A stretch of DNA of 64,000 bases, from assembly GCA_009363875.1 (NCBI GenBank), contig CM018685.1:60063648-60127647 (forward strand), given 5' to 3'. Both the position numbers and the translations under genes were made by a program. The DNA is from Mikania micrantha. Taxonomy: Eukaryota > Streptophyta > Magnoliopsida > Asterales > Asteraceae. Numbering within the stretch: the first letter of the stretch is position 1; each line of letters begins with the position of its first letter. Of this stretch, positions 11,001 through 22,790 are shown one piece after another. Below the pieces are notes generated by a model that did not search any database, was not told the DNA's origin, and worked only from the letters and a program-made list of their open reading frames with translations.

Positions 11001-14000
11001 ATATGTGTTTACTGTGCATCATCTAGCCATTCAGAAACTATAGATACCAGTAATTGTGGTTTAAAGTCGCACCTGACACAGTGATTGCTAGTTAGCCGTT
11101 TCAAAGAAGATGAAACCCTCTATGCCAATCGCGAAAGGAGCCCGAATGTTGCACATATGGCCATGATTTGTCTATGTTTATGGTTTACATTTATCTTAAG
11201 TAGGAAACTTCTTATGTATGCTTAAACAACATGGGCCCAGTGCATCCACCACTAAATGGCTATCTTAGAAGGGACATTCGTGTATTATAATAATAATTTC
11301 TATCTTGTCTTTGCTTCTATTTTCTGTGTCACTCGTATTATATTTTATGTATCCGGAACCTCTAGAGGTGTTCACCATTTGGGCATAATTAAGTAATCAA
11401 GACATCCAGTTGTCCAATTTGGAATGAACCAAACATTGTCTCTCTTACTATCGTAAGAAACTAAGAACCAAGTAGTCCAAACAAAGCGGACAGGAATTTG
11501 TCTTTTTATTTATTTTTCATATACGCTAATAGCTATACCCGTTAGGGTATCAAACGCAAACAAGCATAAATATGAATAAAAAACAATAAATAACACATAG
11601 ATTTAATGTGATTCTACGTCCACTGAGTTGCAATTAGGGTTTTCCTTATTAGCTGATCAAGAAATTATAGACACAATGAGATATATTTATAGAGATTAAT
11701 TAGCATTTATTGCTTAAACCTTAAGCTAAGCCAAACCCATGTGAAGACCCTAGGGAGGGCCGGCCGGCTTGTACAAAACCTCTACACGTATAATACAACC
11801 CAACAATACCCTTCAAAATTTTAAATTCACATAGGGGCTAATGTCATATGATGGCAACATACTTAGAATGTTGGTCCAATTTAGTAAATTATATTCAGAA
11901 TTGTCTACAACTATGCTTTTTTTACAATGGCCTGATGAAGGCCTACTCATAAAAAAGAAAATATAATAAAATTAGTCCATTTCAAAAGGGTATAATTGCC
12001 AACCTAGCTCTGCAAACAAACACACCTGCACCTCTCCCTCTTTTAATTTCGTAGTTTCTTCTCTTACAGCTCGAAATTGAAAATGGAAAACAGAAGGCTG
12101 CAGCTCTCCCGCTCCTAATCTCTTAGTTTCTTTTCTTAAAGCTCTAAACTGAAAACAGAAGAATCAAGAGGATAATAGGATATAGATCCATTGAGAATGA
12201 TATTGCGCAGCAAGATCAAGAAGTGCCACCTCCATCCCTTCATGCCACCAAAGATCCGCTCCAGACCACCAACTAATATCGCACAGCCTCACCATGGCTG
12301 AAGCGCTACCTCTAGCGCCTCGCACTTAAAGTGTGCTTTTTAAAGCCAGGTACTAACTTATGAAATTAAGCTTGCACTAAGATTCATCTGATGTGATATC
12401 TCTCTTGATTTAACATAAACCTTAGCTAATTTCCATGGTTGCTTAAATAAGGCTAGCTTTTCAGGCACATGACATGACATATAATTGCGTATGTGTTATG
12501 TGAAGCTTTGACTCAAGAATTTTAACCAAACAGTTTAAAAGTACAAAACAAATGGTTAAGTTAAAGTCGTTGCATAGTTTGAACATGAGCATAGGAGCAA
12601 TCCTGGAAGAGAAAAAAAATTAAGCTGAACAACTATAAATCTTTATGGATGAAAATATCTTTTATATAAACTATCATAACTCAAGTATGCATGCTTTTAT
12701 GTATTTTTTGTTAATATTACATAGTTCTAGGCTGTCCAATTGCATTATCAAAGTCCAGGTGAATGGCAAAAATTTTATACCGATTAATCGTTCCGCATGC
12801 GATTTCCCAATGTTGACAAATTCATGCTGAAGAAATTGCAAAAGGTTCTGCTTTGTGGTTTCACCGATTAAGCGTTTGATGAGAAGCAAATCCACAGCTG
12901 ATGGATGATAATTTGTTTCAAGAGGAACAGCAGGCATTACATCTGTCCGTCTTGCAAACCTTATGCTGACATTTTTACTTCAAAAGTGCAAAGGAAATAG
13001 CATTAATTGACATGATAAATAACGCATTACATCATGAAATAAATTAAATCAATTGACAAACAAAATATAGAATTTTCTTTTTCATGGGCAGCTAGGGACT
13101 AGGTAGGCAATAGAGAAAGAGGGAGTACTCTGATGTGTCTGATATAAATCGAAACATAAATTGGGCGTATGGAGTAATAACAGCCATTTGACGCATATAA
13201 TGCAATATCTTGGACTGCAAGTATTCAGAAAGCAAGTATTACTATATATAATGACAAGATTTCAAGCTTAGACAAGAAATTTGTCTCATGATGATTATTA
13301 TACATCCTATATATTATAATGAAGACTTGAGCAGAACCACAGAGTGACACATACACGATATGTTGTCCAGTTTCCCTCAATAACAACTTGGATCTCAGCT
13401 CCATGCCACTGTTCCTTGTCATCTCTCTTCTCATGCACATGGATATGTGGAATGTTTCTGTCATGGAAGAGTATAATTAAAAGGTTTTAGCAATAGAATT
13501 AACAAAAATTTCATCAGCCTTTTATGAGCAATAATGCAATACTTCATGGACTACAACAATACCGATGAATATCTATATCCAGCCTGCAGAATGAAGTGTA
13601 ACTTTGATTCTTCATTGATGATGATATCTCAATAGGTAGTCCTGTACTCATCTTTGACCAAATTAATGCCTGAAAGAAACAAATATAGATATAACATATA
13701 TCACTTCAATCACAGATATTTTTTTTATTACCACAAAGAAAGAAATATATCATGTAGAAAATTAATCTAAACACTTCTAAAAAAAATTAGATGATCTATC
13801 TTTGAGACCTACTAGGGAGTATACTGCATTGCTGATGAAAAAGAATACATGACTATATTAACACACAATGAGAGACGTCATACAAAATTATAGTTATGTG
13901 TTCATGAAACAGCTTGTTTCCTCCATACCATTTTTGCACCAAGTCCGAATTTTCCACGTGTTTGCTTCAGCCCATACTTTGTCCCAGATAAGACTGCACT

Positions 14001-15731
14001 ATCATTATATCTTAGAAACTAACATGACAATGAAACAGAACCCAGAGACAGAATCTCAGCATGCCCTGCTGAAAGACATATCTTGCATAACTGCATGAGC
14101 ATGATATATTCAATATATCAATTAGCATGAAACTAGATAACTAACCTCGCCCAAACATATTTGGGATATCATCATGGGGCATTCCTCTTCCATTATCCTA
14201 AAAAATTTAAAATAAAGGTCATTGTCTAAACCAATCAAAAATTTATAGACCTAAAATGAGTGTATCACAAATCTGAAAATTCAAATAATAAAGGTTCAAA
14301 TCAGATATATGTCAGACCTTACAAGTCACCCTGTAAAATGAAGCTTCACCTCGACCCTTGATAGCTTTTGCAGAAACCTGTTCTTTTACTTTCTTCCCAA
14401 GGGCGACATTTTTGGCCTGAATTTCTTGAAAACGAGCTTCTTTGGCAAGCCGTTTCTAATAGTAGAACAAGAAGCAGGGTGAGGAGGAACAACATTAGTG
14501 CAACAACAATAACCAAACCCAATATATCTCACTTGTAGCATGGATATTTGTAGGGTATGGGGAAGGCGAGATGTCTCTATCCCTAGGGATAGAGAGGTTG
14601 CCTCCAAAGAGACCCTCAGCTCAAGTAAAAATAGGCAAACACAAGCAGACAAATCACACAAAACACATACATATGAAGATAGAGAGCTATTAATATAAGC
14701 GAAACGATGTCACAATAAGTGGCAACATACGTAGTACAAACATATAGAGATAGAGGAACAACATAAGTGAAAAATTAAAATGAAATTAGGTTGGGACAAC
14801 TTCCAACAGTTATCAGCTGTAAATTGCTTATAGTTTAGAGTCTTTCAAACTTATGCACTAAGGTGTATATGATACAACTTACTCTCTACATATGCATCAA
14901 ATTATCAACATGTTCATCATTAGAAGCTTAAAGTACATACCTCACGAGCCTTGACTGTCTCAAAATCACCATATAGTGCCTCATCAATCCGTTCCCGGTC
15001 AATTAGACCAATCATGGAATTGAACTTGCTTTTATTAATCTCCTCACTGCAATACCAAAACAATACCATACATAAAAGTATAAAACTAGACTGCATAACC
15101 AAGTGTTCGTATCATGAAACAATGTACATACTCATGTATTTGCAAAAACCTGGAGACTCACATAGTTATTTCAACAAATGGAAGCTCAGCAATAGACTCC
15201 GCAGAATCAAGTGCATTTTCAACAAGTTCTCTGACGGTAGTATAAAGAGATTTCCCAGGCTGATATCCATTTAAACAAACACGAGTTATTTGCTCAATTT
15301 TCATACAAATCAAATTCAGATGAAATACAAATGCACATCAATCTGAAGTCGTACAAATTGCGTATTTTCAGCCAATTGTGAACTCAGAACAACTTCAATT
15401 CGAGCATTTCAAAGATAGGATTCATTGTGTATCATCAAATGAAGTTAAACTGCGCGTTTAAAACAAAAACAAACGAACACAGAGCTACGAAAAGGAACTC
15501 ACGTTGTCGAATCCAGCAATATTTTTATTCTCAGCAAAAAATTCAGCCGGAGATTCTAACAGGATCAAAAGTAGAAATCAAATTAGAATGAAGACGATGT
15601 CGGTGTGAGCAGCAAAAGTGAGAGGGCTACTAACTCTGCTTAAGAGCACTTGCTTTAGGTTTCCGAGGAGCTTTGGATTTGCCTTTCTTAGCTTGAATCG
15701 GACTTTCGTCGCTGCTTTCTCCGGTATCCAT
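8004..15731 (-). CDS. TOP6B: DNA topoisomerase VI subunit B (plant TOP6B)
   Basis: The ATPase subunit of the type IIB topoisomerase that works with SPO11-3 (TOP6A). In Arabidopsis its loss (bin3/hyp6/rhl3) blocks endoreduplication and dwarfs the plant. Exons from the 5' end: 15635–15731, 15503–15555, 15162–15259, 14941–15046, 14318–14455, 14146–14197, 13929–13993, 13563–13669, 13355–13457, 13129–13214, 12781–12977, 10603–10718, 10370–10455, 10201–10273, 9326–9417, 9113–9251, 8948–9042, 8253–8430, 8004–8150. They sum to 2028 nt, 675 residues plus stop, close to the Arabidopsis protein. GHKL ATPase motifs are intact: N-box ELVENALD (61–68), DNGRGMPHDD (165–174) and TRGKFGLGAKM (193–203). The transducer region (KRINWNTYKINQTQ, then GKEYIGDDISEIA) and the terminal FVFRLFL are also present. 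Introns 17 and 18 use GC donors. Introns 4, 11 and 14 hold repeat DNA. Confidence 0.95.
9561..10060. mobile_element. MULE-like MITE in TOP6B intron 14, 9-bp target duplication
   Basis: The element is 9570–10051. Left end GGGCAAACTGCACAAAAT; right end, as reverse complement, AAGCAAACTGTACAAAAG. The flanking direct repeat AAAAACAAA is at 9561–9569 and 10052–10060. Nine-base duplications are typical of Mutator-like elements. The interior contains an imperfect direct repeat around AGCAAAAAGAAATG (about 9810 and 9868) and no transposase. It is confined to the intron. Confidence 0.7.
10719..12780. other. TOP6B intron 11, 2.06 kb, repeat-rich
   Basis: By far the longest TOP6B intron. Around 11510–11840 there is a stretch resembling a copia LTR remnant (TGATTCTACGTCCACTGAG words), but I could not find matching ends. 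At 12040–12150 an imperfect direct repeat occurs (CTTAGTTTCTTTTCTTAAAG against a GTAGTTTCTTCTCTTACAG-type copy). No coding frame is convincing. Confidence 0.4.
14480..14640. repeat. RTE/SINE-like 3' fragment in TOP6B intron 4
   Basis: The stretch has words such as GAGAGGTTGCCTCCAAAGAG and CCCTCAGCTCAAG that I associate with the 3' region of plant RTE-derived repeats, with a CAACAACAATAA tract at one side. It lies within the intron 14456–14940 and does not affect coding exons. The identification is from memory of the pattern. Confidence 0.4.
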
Positions 15732-15877
15732 CCGGCCAAGGGTTTCGCAGAAGCGCGAAGAAGTATTTTGGATCTGCAAGTTATGACTTTGCCTCCCTCA
15801 AAATTAGCGGTGCATTGACTGCATTCATCAATATCTTAAACCATTTTATCTATTTTAATTTTAATAGCCTTTTTTTT

Positions 15878-16115
15878 CTTTATATTTTATCTTTTTTTTA
15901 ACGACAATCTTACACCGCATCAGATGCACGCAAACCTTCTAAAATAAGTAAACATTCACCCTCATTGGTCCAGAACCCGAGATTAAGCTCAAGATTTCTT
16001 TTCTCACCTAAATGTCCTTTAAATCACCCCTGACAGGGCTCGAACCCATGATCTTTCGGTCACAAGGTGAAGCCCAACCAGCAGGCTGAATTCGCAGGAC
16101 CTTTATATTTTATCT
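15878..16115 (-). mobile_element. tRNA-derived SINE in the TOP6B upstream region
   Basis: The body is about 15893–16100 on the minus strand. A-box-like TGGTTGGGCTTCACC, B-box-like GGGTTCGAGCCC, and a 3' end GTCGTTAAAAAAA. A 15-bp direct repeat, CTTTATATTTTATCT, flanks it at 15878–15892 and 16101–16115. The tail lies only about 160 bp upstream of the TOP6B start codon, so this insertion sits in its proximal promoter or 5' leader. Confidence 0.8.
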
Positions 16116-16574
16116 AATTATATTTTCTTAACAACTATTTTTCCACTTTTATGCGACTTGAACAATCAACCTATTTCAAAAAGAAATACTTTAATACACC
16201 TTAGTATTCGGGCAGTCAACCTGTCTAGTTATATCTATTTGTTTTTTTTTCGCGAACCTTCTGGAATAAGTAAACATTCGCCCCCCATTGTTCCAGAACC
16301 CGAGATTAAACTCAATATTTCTTCCCTCACATGGATGTCCTTTAAATCGTCCCTGACAGAGCTCGAACCCATGATCTCTCGGTCACAAAGTGAAGCCCCA
16401 ACCAGCAGGCTGAATTCGCAGAACCTTTATATTTTATCTAATTATATTATTAACAAAAAAATTTTCCGCATTTATGCGACTTGAACACTCGACCTATTTT
16501 TCTAAAAAAATACCTTAATACACCTTAGTATTCGAGCAATCAACCTGTCTGATTATATCTATTTGTTTTTTTTT
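15929..16574. repeat. 322-bp tandem duplication containing most of the SINE
   Basis: Unit 1 is about 15929–16250 and unit 2 about 16251–16574. Each begins with a CGC(A/G)AACCTTCT word and ends with ATATCTATTTG plus a T tract. Both carry the SINE head and 150 bp of the same flank (TTATGCGACTTGAACA and ACACCTTAGTATTCG). The second unit lacks the SINE tail, so it arose by duplication of the locus, not by a new insertion. Confidence 0.8.
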
Positions 16575-16909
16575 TCTTCCTTCCTTCCAAAAGATGTAAC
16601 CTTCATAGTTCATACCATACAAATAAATATACGATAAAATTATTGCATCTCTATACTTTGTTTAATTACGTTTGCATGTGTTTTTACTGATTTTGTGATT
16701 CACTATTTCACTCTCACAATTAACTTTTATATTTCTTAGTTTCAGATTTTCTTAGTTAAATTTTTTACAATTATGTTCTATCTTAAACAAGAGTCATAGT
16801 AATTCTTTAATAAATCGTGTTTTTATTAAAAAAAAAACATGATTTTTGAATAAGTTAACAAGTCTCGTTGATAATCTAATTGGTTTTGTTAAATCAGCTA
16901 AAGCAGATA

Positions 16910-17583
16910 AACGGTTATTAGCTGAACCGATCATAGTCAAAGTTTCTTTGAGATTTGTTGAGCAATAATGGTTTGGTTTACATAACTCAAATCGATAGTC
17001 CTTTCTTTTGAAACAGTTGGATTCCTAAAAGAGTCAATTTTATGGTATGGAGGGTTTTCTTGGATAGATTTCCAACAAAGGTGGCCTTGAATCTTGTTGG
17101 TGTGTCTTCTGCGAGGATCATTATGAATCAATTGAGCATCTTTTCGTGTCTTACAGGATGCACAAACAATATGGGAAAACATCTCAAACTGGTGTAAAAT
17201 TGGGCCCTTATTAATATTTAGTCTACAAGATTTGGTGGATTTAAGCAAAATGGGTGTGGTTCAAAGAAATGGAAAAATATAATTAATTTGGTATTTGCAA
17301 CAACTTTATGGTGTATATGGGTGAGGCGTAATAAGTTTGTATTTGAAGCCAATAACCTTTCAATCGATCATTTGATGGCGGAGATAAAAACTTTAAGTTT
17401 TTCTATGAGTAAGAAATATGACAAAATTTGAGTCATTGTCATGAACTCATTGGTGCAATTTTGATTTTTCTAGTTTGGATTTATCATAAGGTGATATGTA
17501 TTGTATGTACTTTGGTGTTGGACTATTTTTATGTTAGTCAGGTTTATAATATAACGAGTTTTGTTAGTTGTTAAAAAAAATAC
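16910..17583 (+). mobile_element. LINE (L1-type) 3' end, zf-RVT remnant
   Basis: Broken frames on the plus strand translate to a reverse-transcriptase zinc-binding (zf-RVT) region, including EHLFVSCQDAQTIWENIS, NWCKIGPLLIFSLQDLVDL and, further on, LWCIWVRRNKFVFEANNL. Stops and frame changes show decay. The sequence after the coding end runs to TTGTTAGTTGTTAAAAAAAA at about 17555–17580, a LINE-type 3' terminus. The 5' part of the element is missing. Confidence 0.8.
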
Positions 17584-17859
17584 ATTTTTTAATCGGTTGA
17601 CTGATTGTGCGCCTCTTGATAGAATGAAGATGATTGAAAAAAAACCAAGTTTCTTTAGTTGTTTATGTGTGTGTGTCAAATAAGTAATTCAATTTTTTAT
17701 AAACCTCATCGATTGGTTCTCCCTTATAGCAATATAGTGTGCCCAACCACACAAAAGCCTACAAATAACATACATGACTAAATTTCGTTTCCTCTTTTTT
17801 TTTATGAATTTTAGCTGAATAAATAATATATACTGAAAAAAAGTAACCTAAGATATATT

Positions 17860-19400
17860 TGCAACATCCCAGCCTTGCGAGGGCTGACGTGTCGCTATTA
17901 CAGAAATCAGAACAATGCATATTTCCATATTTAATGAACTAACATTTATTAAATACAAAATATCTAATTACATCATTAACTATCATAATCAGCTTTCTAA
18001 TCTTTTTATCTTCTCTTCACACATCCCATGAATCCCATGAATACCTGTTTTATAAACAAAGAAAACAACAAAAAGAAATACGGCTGAGCCAAAAATTTGC
18101 TCAGTAACGGAAGAACAATGGTAATGATGATGAAATTTAATTACGGAAATTATTACGAAAATGGCAAAAGATAACGGTGGCAAAGTCAGCGGAAGTATTA
18201 CAATTGTAATGATCATAAGATAACATATGATGACGAATGCCAGAACGAACTAACCAACCATACGATTTACAATTTCAATTAATCAGAACGAATACATAAT
18301 CAAACAATTCGTATGGTAAGGAGATACCCATTTGAGCACAAAACAAAACAAATAGTGTACACAGACCCGTCTGCCTAATGTACCAAATTGTGAGTTGTAT
18401 GTGGGCACACACCAACACTCACCAAAACAAAACAATTATCCTATGACCAGTCCATACGCATCCCAAAATACCACTCCTCAACTGCCAAAATATGGAGAAG
18501 TCGTGAACCAGTCACACCGTCACGGAAAGTGTTACGCCATTGATGCCCCAATGACGCACCGGTAGAATCACCTACCGGAGGCTTTGCTCAGGTATCAGAT
18601 TTGAAACAGTTTACAATTAACAGATAATCAAATATCTAAACAAAGTTCAAAATGCAAAGACTTCATAAGTCGATATAACGGAACATGCGATAATGAATAC
18701 AATTTAATAATTATATCGCATGCTTAACAAATCAGAATCAAAGGATGCTCGAAATCAAACGGTTCAATTTATTAAAATGAATATAACGAACAAAATAAAC
18801 AAATATACTCTGAGTTAAATAAACAGAATCCGTACCTTTGCTTTAGCTAATATACCAAGTAAATCAGATAATTAGTAAGCAGTCACAATTCTTGATGACT
18901 CGACGATTCGAGCAGCACTTCGTTTAAACGTTCTGATCGCTTCCAGAGAAAGTCTTGAGCTTCCTCTCACTTAAGATAACTTCAAAGAGGCTTAACAAAG
19001 TGTTTTAGTTGAGAGAAAAGTACGGTGTTTGAGCGGGATACGTAAAAAATGAACTTCTGACGTCTATTTATAGGAACTGGCACGCAAATCGAGATAACCG
19101 CACCATGACACGTCGCCGGACACTTGGTACCTCCTTGGGACACGTGGCACCACCTTAGGACACGTGGCAATGGGCTATGACACGTGTCATAGCTACTGGA
19201 CACGCGCGATACATTTGAAACTTGTTTTCGCGATTTCCGCTTCATACGAACTCCGTTTTGCCCACCGTTTTCGCCCACGTTCACGATTTTCCGCGATCTT
19301 TCCAACCATATATAGAACACCTCCTAAGACTGTAATGATTATGGTGGCCATTGTGCAGATATCTTTCAAAAGCTTGGTTTGTCGTAACTTTCACTGTGAG
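17860..19400 (-). repeat. LTR-type sequence, transcribed toward the left
   Basis: The left edge is TGCAACATCCCAGCC at 17860. The interior has no coding frame. A canonical TATA box on the minus strand (19065–19072), with phased G-boxes upstream of it, marks a promoter firing leftward. This is what one expects of U3 followed by R/U5 in an LTR lying on the minus strand. The right end is not resolved, probably between 19.3 and 19.45 kb. No primer-binding site adjoins the left edge, so it is a solo LTR or the 3' LTR of a lost element. Confidence 0.5.
19065..19206 (-). promoter_or_regulatory. LTR promoter: TATA box plus phased G-box array
   Basis: TATAAATA on the minus strand at 19072–19065 is preceded by bHLH/bZIP target cores. 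CACGTG starts at 19141, 19161 and 19181, with variants CACTTG at 19121 and CACGCG at 19201, spaced by exactly 20 bp. A CACGTC core lies at 19109. G-boxes of this kind (GACACGTGGC) are known binding sites for ABF/HY5-class bZIP and PIF/MYC bHLH factors. Stress or light control is an inference. Confidence 0.6.
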
Positions 19401-19451
19401 CATTGTTTGCAAATTCCGCTTTCCCTCATTTTCATCATTTTTACACGATGA

Positions 19452-20444
19452 ACATATTGTGAGTATGAATTATTTTTATTTTTATTTATTTTTTTATTTT
19501 TACAGGTATTATAATATTTGTCTCTTTGCCTATATTTTGATGCATCTTTCTCGTTGTTAGATAATGAGACATGTATTACTTCCTGATATTTTTTGAGTCT
19601 TAATTTTCATATTTTCTCTTTTATTAAATAATAGTATACATGCATGCATGCATGTATCCATACATACGGGTTATGTTCAAGTTATCATCCAGGTTATTCA
19701 TTTGATCGTTTTAAATCTGAAAAATTAGACACTCATATTTTCAAAAGAGAACGATTGTTTAATGTTATCTCTTTCCAAATAATTACATTTTTCCTCATTT
19801 TTGTTTCACATTACTTGACGTTAAAATAAACTTTCTATTAGTGGTACGAGTAAAAGATTAAGACAAGTTTTCTAGTGGTAAATAAGGTAATCAAACTGGT
19901 TTATAAAGATAAGCGAAGTTATAAAATATAATCACCAAGTATCTTACTTTATAGCATTTTTGGTTTATATCATTTATGATTATCAATTGTTACCTGTAAT
20001 AATGAGTAAACTTATGATAATAGAGACAAATATACATGTTTTTATGTTTTGAACATAAATTTTTATCGCATGAAAAAAATTATTTATGAAAAGGGCCTCA
20101 TTTTTTGTATTTGCCTCGGGCCTCCGAAAATATTGAGCCGGCCCTGATACATACATACATACATATCATTAAATATAATTATGGATAGTTAGATGAATTT
20201 TACTAATTAGCATTTAAATTTTTTACTTAATCCATGTATCACACGATTTCTTTTATCCTAACTTAATGTATTGAAATGAAAAAAAAAAAAAAAAAACATA
20301 GATAGATAGACTAATTGCAGGTTAATATGCTTCTTTTACGGTTTTACCTATGTGTATCATGTATAATAATAACCATCACCATCCACTCTCACCTGCTCAC
20401 CTCTAGCCAATAGCGCCATTTAACCCCGCACCTTCAACAACATT
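19452..20444. other. Intergenic DNA with DNA-transposon end
   Basis: No gene. At about 20098–20145, read on the minus strand, the sequence CAGGGCCGGCTCAATATTTT is a typical hAT terminal motif, followed by GGCCCGAGGC words. The other end was not found. Short TGCA and TACA microsatellites occur at about 19637–19655 and 20147–20165. Confidence 0.35.
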
Positions 20445-21000
20445 TAGGGCTATAAACGAATCGAACAAACACGAACGAGCAATTATTCATGTTCGTTCGT
20501 TTAACTTTTAACTTGTTCACGAACGGTTCACGAACGCTAGCCGAACGAAGATTATTGTTCGTGTTCGTTCATTAAATAATTTAGCTTGTTCACGAACGTA
20601 ACGAACACGTATTATTTAAACAATAAAATTCAACATTCTTAATCTCTAGCATTAGAGATAATAATTTATAAATATATAAATTAAAATAGTATAGTATTAA
20701 ACTAAAAATAACTTAAATATTATGATATTAAACTAAAAACTTAAAATTAAAAATATACAACACATTTAATGAATAAATATAATAAATGAACTCAACCGAA
20801 CGTAAACGAACATGTTACCGAACGTTCACGAACACAAACGAACGAACATGGCCTCTGTTCATGTTCGTTCATTTAACTAAACGAACGGAATTTTTTGTTC
20901 GTGTTCGTTCCTTTATTAAACGAACGAACATAAACGAACTTTCCGCCGAGCGGTTCATGAAGTGTTCGCTGAACGTTCGGTTCGTTTACAGTATTCATTT
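20445..21000. mobile_element. MITE of the CGAACG/GTTCGT-rich type
   Basis: The left end TAGGGCTATAAACGAATCG and the right end (CGGTTCGTTTACAG, reverse complement CTGTAAACGAACCG) are inverted copies. The two GC-richer arms are arrays of CGAACG and GTTCGT words, separated by an AT-rich middle (20630–20770). No transposase. A convincing target duplication was not found, so the superfamily is open, with hAT most likely. Confidence 0.5.
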
Positions 21001-21464
21001 AAATTTCTTCATCACAAAAACTAATTCAAACACTTTTTTAAAAATTTCATTTTAAAAACTCATAAGTTAATAAGCACTTTTAACAAAAAATTCTTTTAAA
21101 CTTAAATAAGCAATCCCAAACATTCCCTAAATATCATACGATACGAATGAACATCCCAAAATACTTTTTTAACCTAAAAGGTATTTTATTTATAAAATTA
21201 TTGCGAAAATACGATGAATTAGTCTTCTTTTTGTGCCAAAAGCTTTATACTTGAAAGTTGAAATAAGTGGAAACTTCATGCAGACCAAGTTTTCTGTCTC
21301 CATATTTGGTACTTGTCTGTTGTTGGACGACACCATGGGGCCAACGATGACACTAGCCAAACGTAGGACATCCAAGAGTTGGAACAATGTACATACATAC
21401 GACTATACGAGGGATGGCTAGAGATTTTTTAGAAATAATTTAAAATCGAGGCTCAATGAAATGT

Positions 21465-21655
21465 TTTAATCTTGTGAAAATAACGTTAAAATTGCTGGTT
21501 TGGTCGGTTAACCAAGCACCATGAGCAGAGATTCATTAGAAGCAACCTTTTTATCTATACAGGGCAGAGTATATTTGTCTACATCTTACCCTCCTCAACC
21601 TTTATCTTAGCCTTGTTTATTGTGAATATACGGGGTACGATGATGATGATGCCTA
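21465..21655 (+). repeat. RTE-like repeat, ATG-tailed
   Basis: It begins with GTGAAAATAACGTTAAAA, the right arm of the internal hairpin seen in the repeats at 27.4 and 28.5 kb. It continues through CTACATCTTACCCTCC and ends with GAATATACGGGGTACGATGATGATGATG, a simple-repeat tail typical of plant RTE-derived sequences. Confidence 0.5.
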
Positions 21656-21766
21656 TGTAATTAGACAAAGCTAAAAAAAGGCTAAAGAATAAATAAAGTT
21701 AGTTAAAACCTTAACACATGTTAAAGAAAAACAGGTCGAGGGCCTTCTAGATTTGAAGGCCTAAGC

Positions 21767-22019
21767 AAGTGCTTAAAGCTTAACCAAAGTGCTTGTAGCC
21801 TAATAGTAGCCCCTTGACTTCTTATTGAGAGGTTTTGGATTTGAATCAGGTCCAAAGTATATTTGCTGAGCCAAGGTCAGGAGATTTGCCTAGTTGTATC
21901 GTTGTGGGGTTCCTCCTGGTATGGGTTGGGCGTACGCCTCAAAGCATCAAATTCGAATTGATGGTTGAAATCCCGTCATATGTGTCGTCGTATTATGTCG
22001 TTCAAAAAAAGTGCTTAAA
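21767..22019 (+). mobile_element. tRNA-derived SINE with 11-bp target duplication
   Basis: The body is about 21778–22008 on the plus strand. A-box-like TAGCCTAATAGTAGC, B-box-like GGTTTTGGATTTGAATC, and a 3' end TATGTCGTTCAAAAAAA. The direct repeat AAGTGCTTAAA occurs at 21767–21777 and 22009–22019. The tail matches that of the SINE at 5.1 kb. Confidence 0.8.
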
Positions 22020-22790
22020 TTTAAATACACAATTAATGTACATATAATATTACTACTTGTGATTTGTTTTTATTACATTGAAATCTTCTGATAAAGTTTG
22101 TTCTTGTAATTTATGTTCATCATAAGAAACCGGTTTTTTCTTATTACCGTAATCAACGTTATTTTTTGTTACATGTATAAGTAAACTACTAGATTATTAA
22201 CCCGTGTATTACACGGATTTAATATAATATTAAGTAGTTAGTGATGAAAATTTAACAATTATAAAACGATATTTTGATATAAAATGATTAATTCACATAT
22301 TAATAAATATTTTAAGTAATAAAAAAATAATTAAAAACTCTATATATTATACAAATTTTATATGAACTTTTAATGTGTAGCAATTAGTATCTTTGAAATA
22401 AATAACGTTAAAAACTTTAGTTTGTATTATATTAAAAACTAACTTTTATAAATCAATAATATAAAATATAATTTTTGTAATTATTAAAGTTAAAGGACCC
22501 AATTAAAAATAGCATTAAACATAATGGACCAAAAGTGTAACTTTCTATATTATTTTTATTACTTCATTTTTTAAATAAATTAAAAACGTCATTTGTTTAT
22601 AAAAACCACATTGTATAAATACTTCTTTTATAGTATATTTTATTTAAAAAAAATATTTTGTAAGATAACTTGTTTTTTACATAAATTTTGTTACTATAAA
22701 AATTTTGATTTTAGAACATTTATATTTTATAAAAAATTTTAAGTGTGTTTTAAACTAAAAAGATAAATTATATATTAGTTACATATATTA
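22020..22790. other. AT-rich spacer, no gene seen
   Basis: Very AT-rich. A near-palindrome CCGTGTATTACACGG occurs at about 22202–22216. This motif recurs in plant repeats, but I could not define an element around it. Confidence 0.3.

Noticed and set aside
19164..19451. 95-residue frame starting in the G-box array
   Set aside because: It lies over LTR promoter DNA, with no similarity to a known protein.
22202..22216. Near-palindrome CCGTGTATTACACGG as a regulatory site
   Set aside because: Related sequences recur in plant repeats. No promoter context here.
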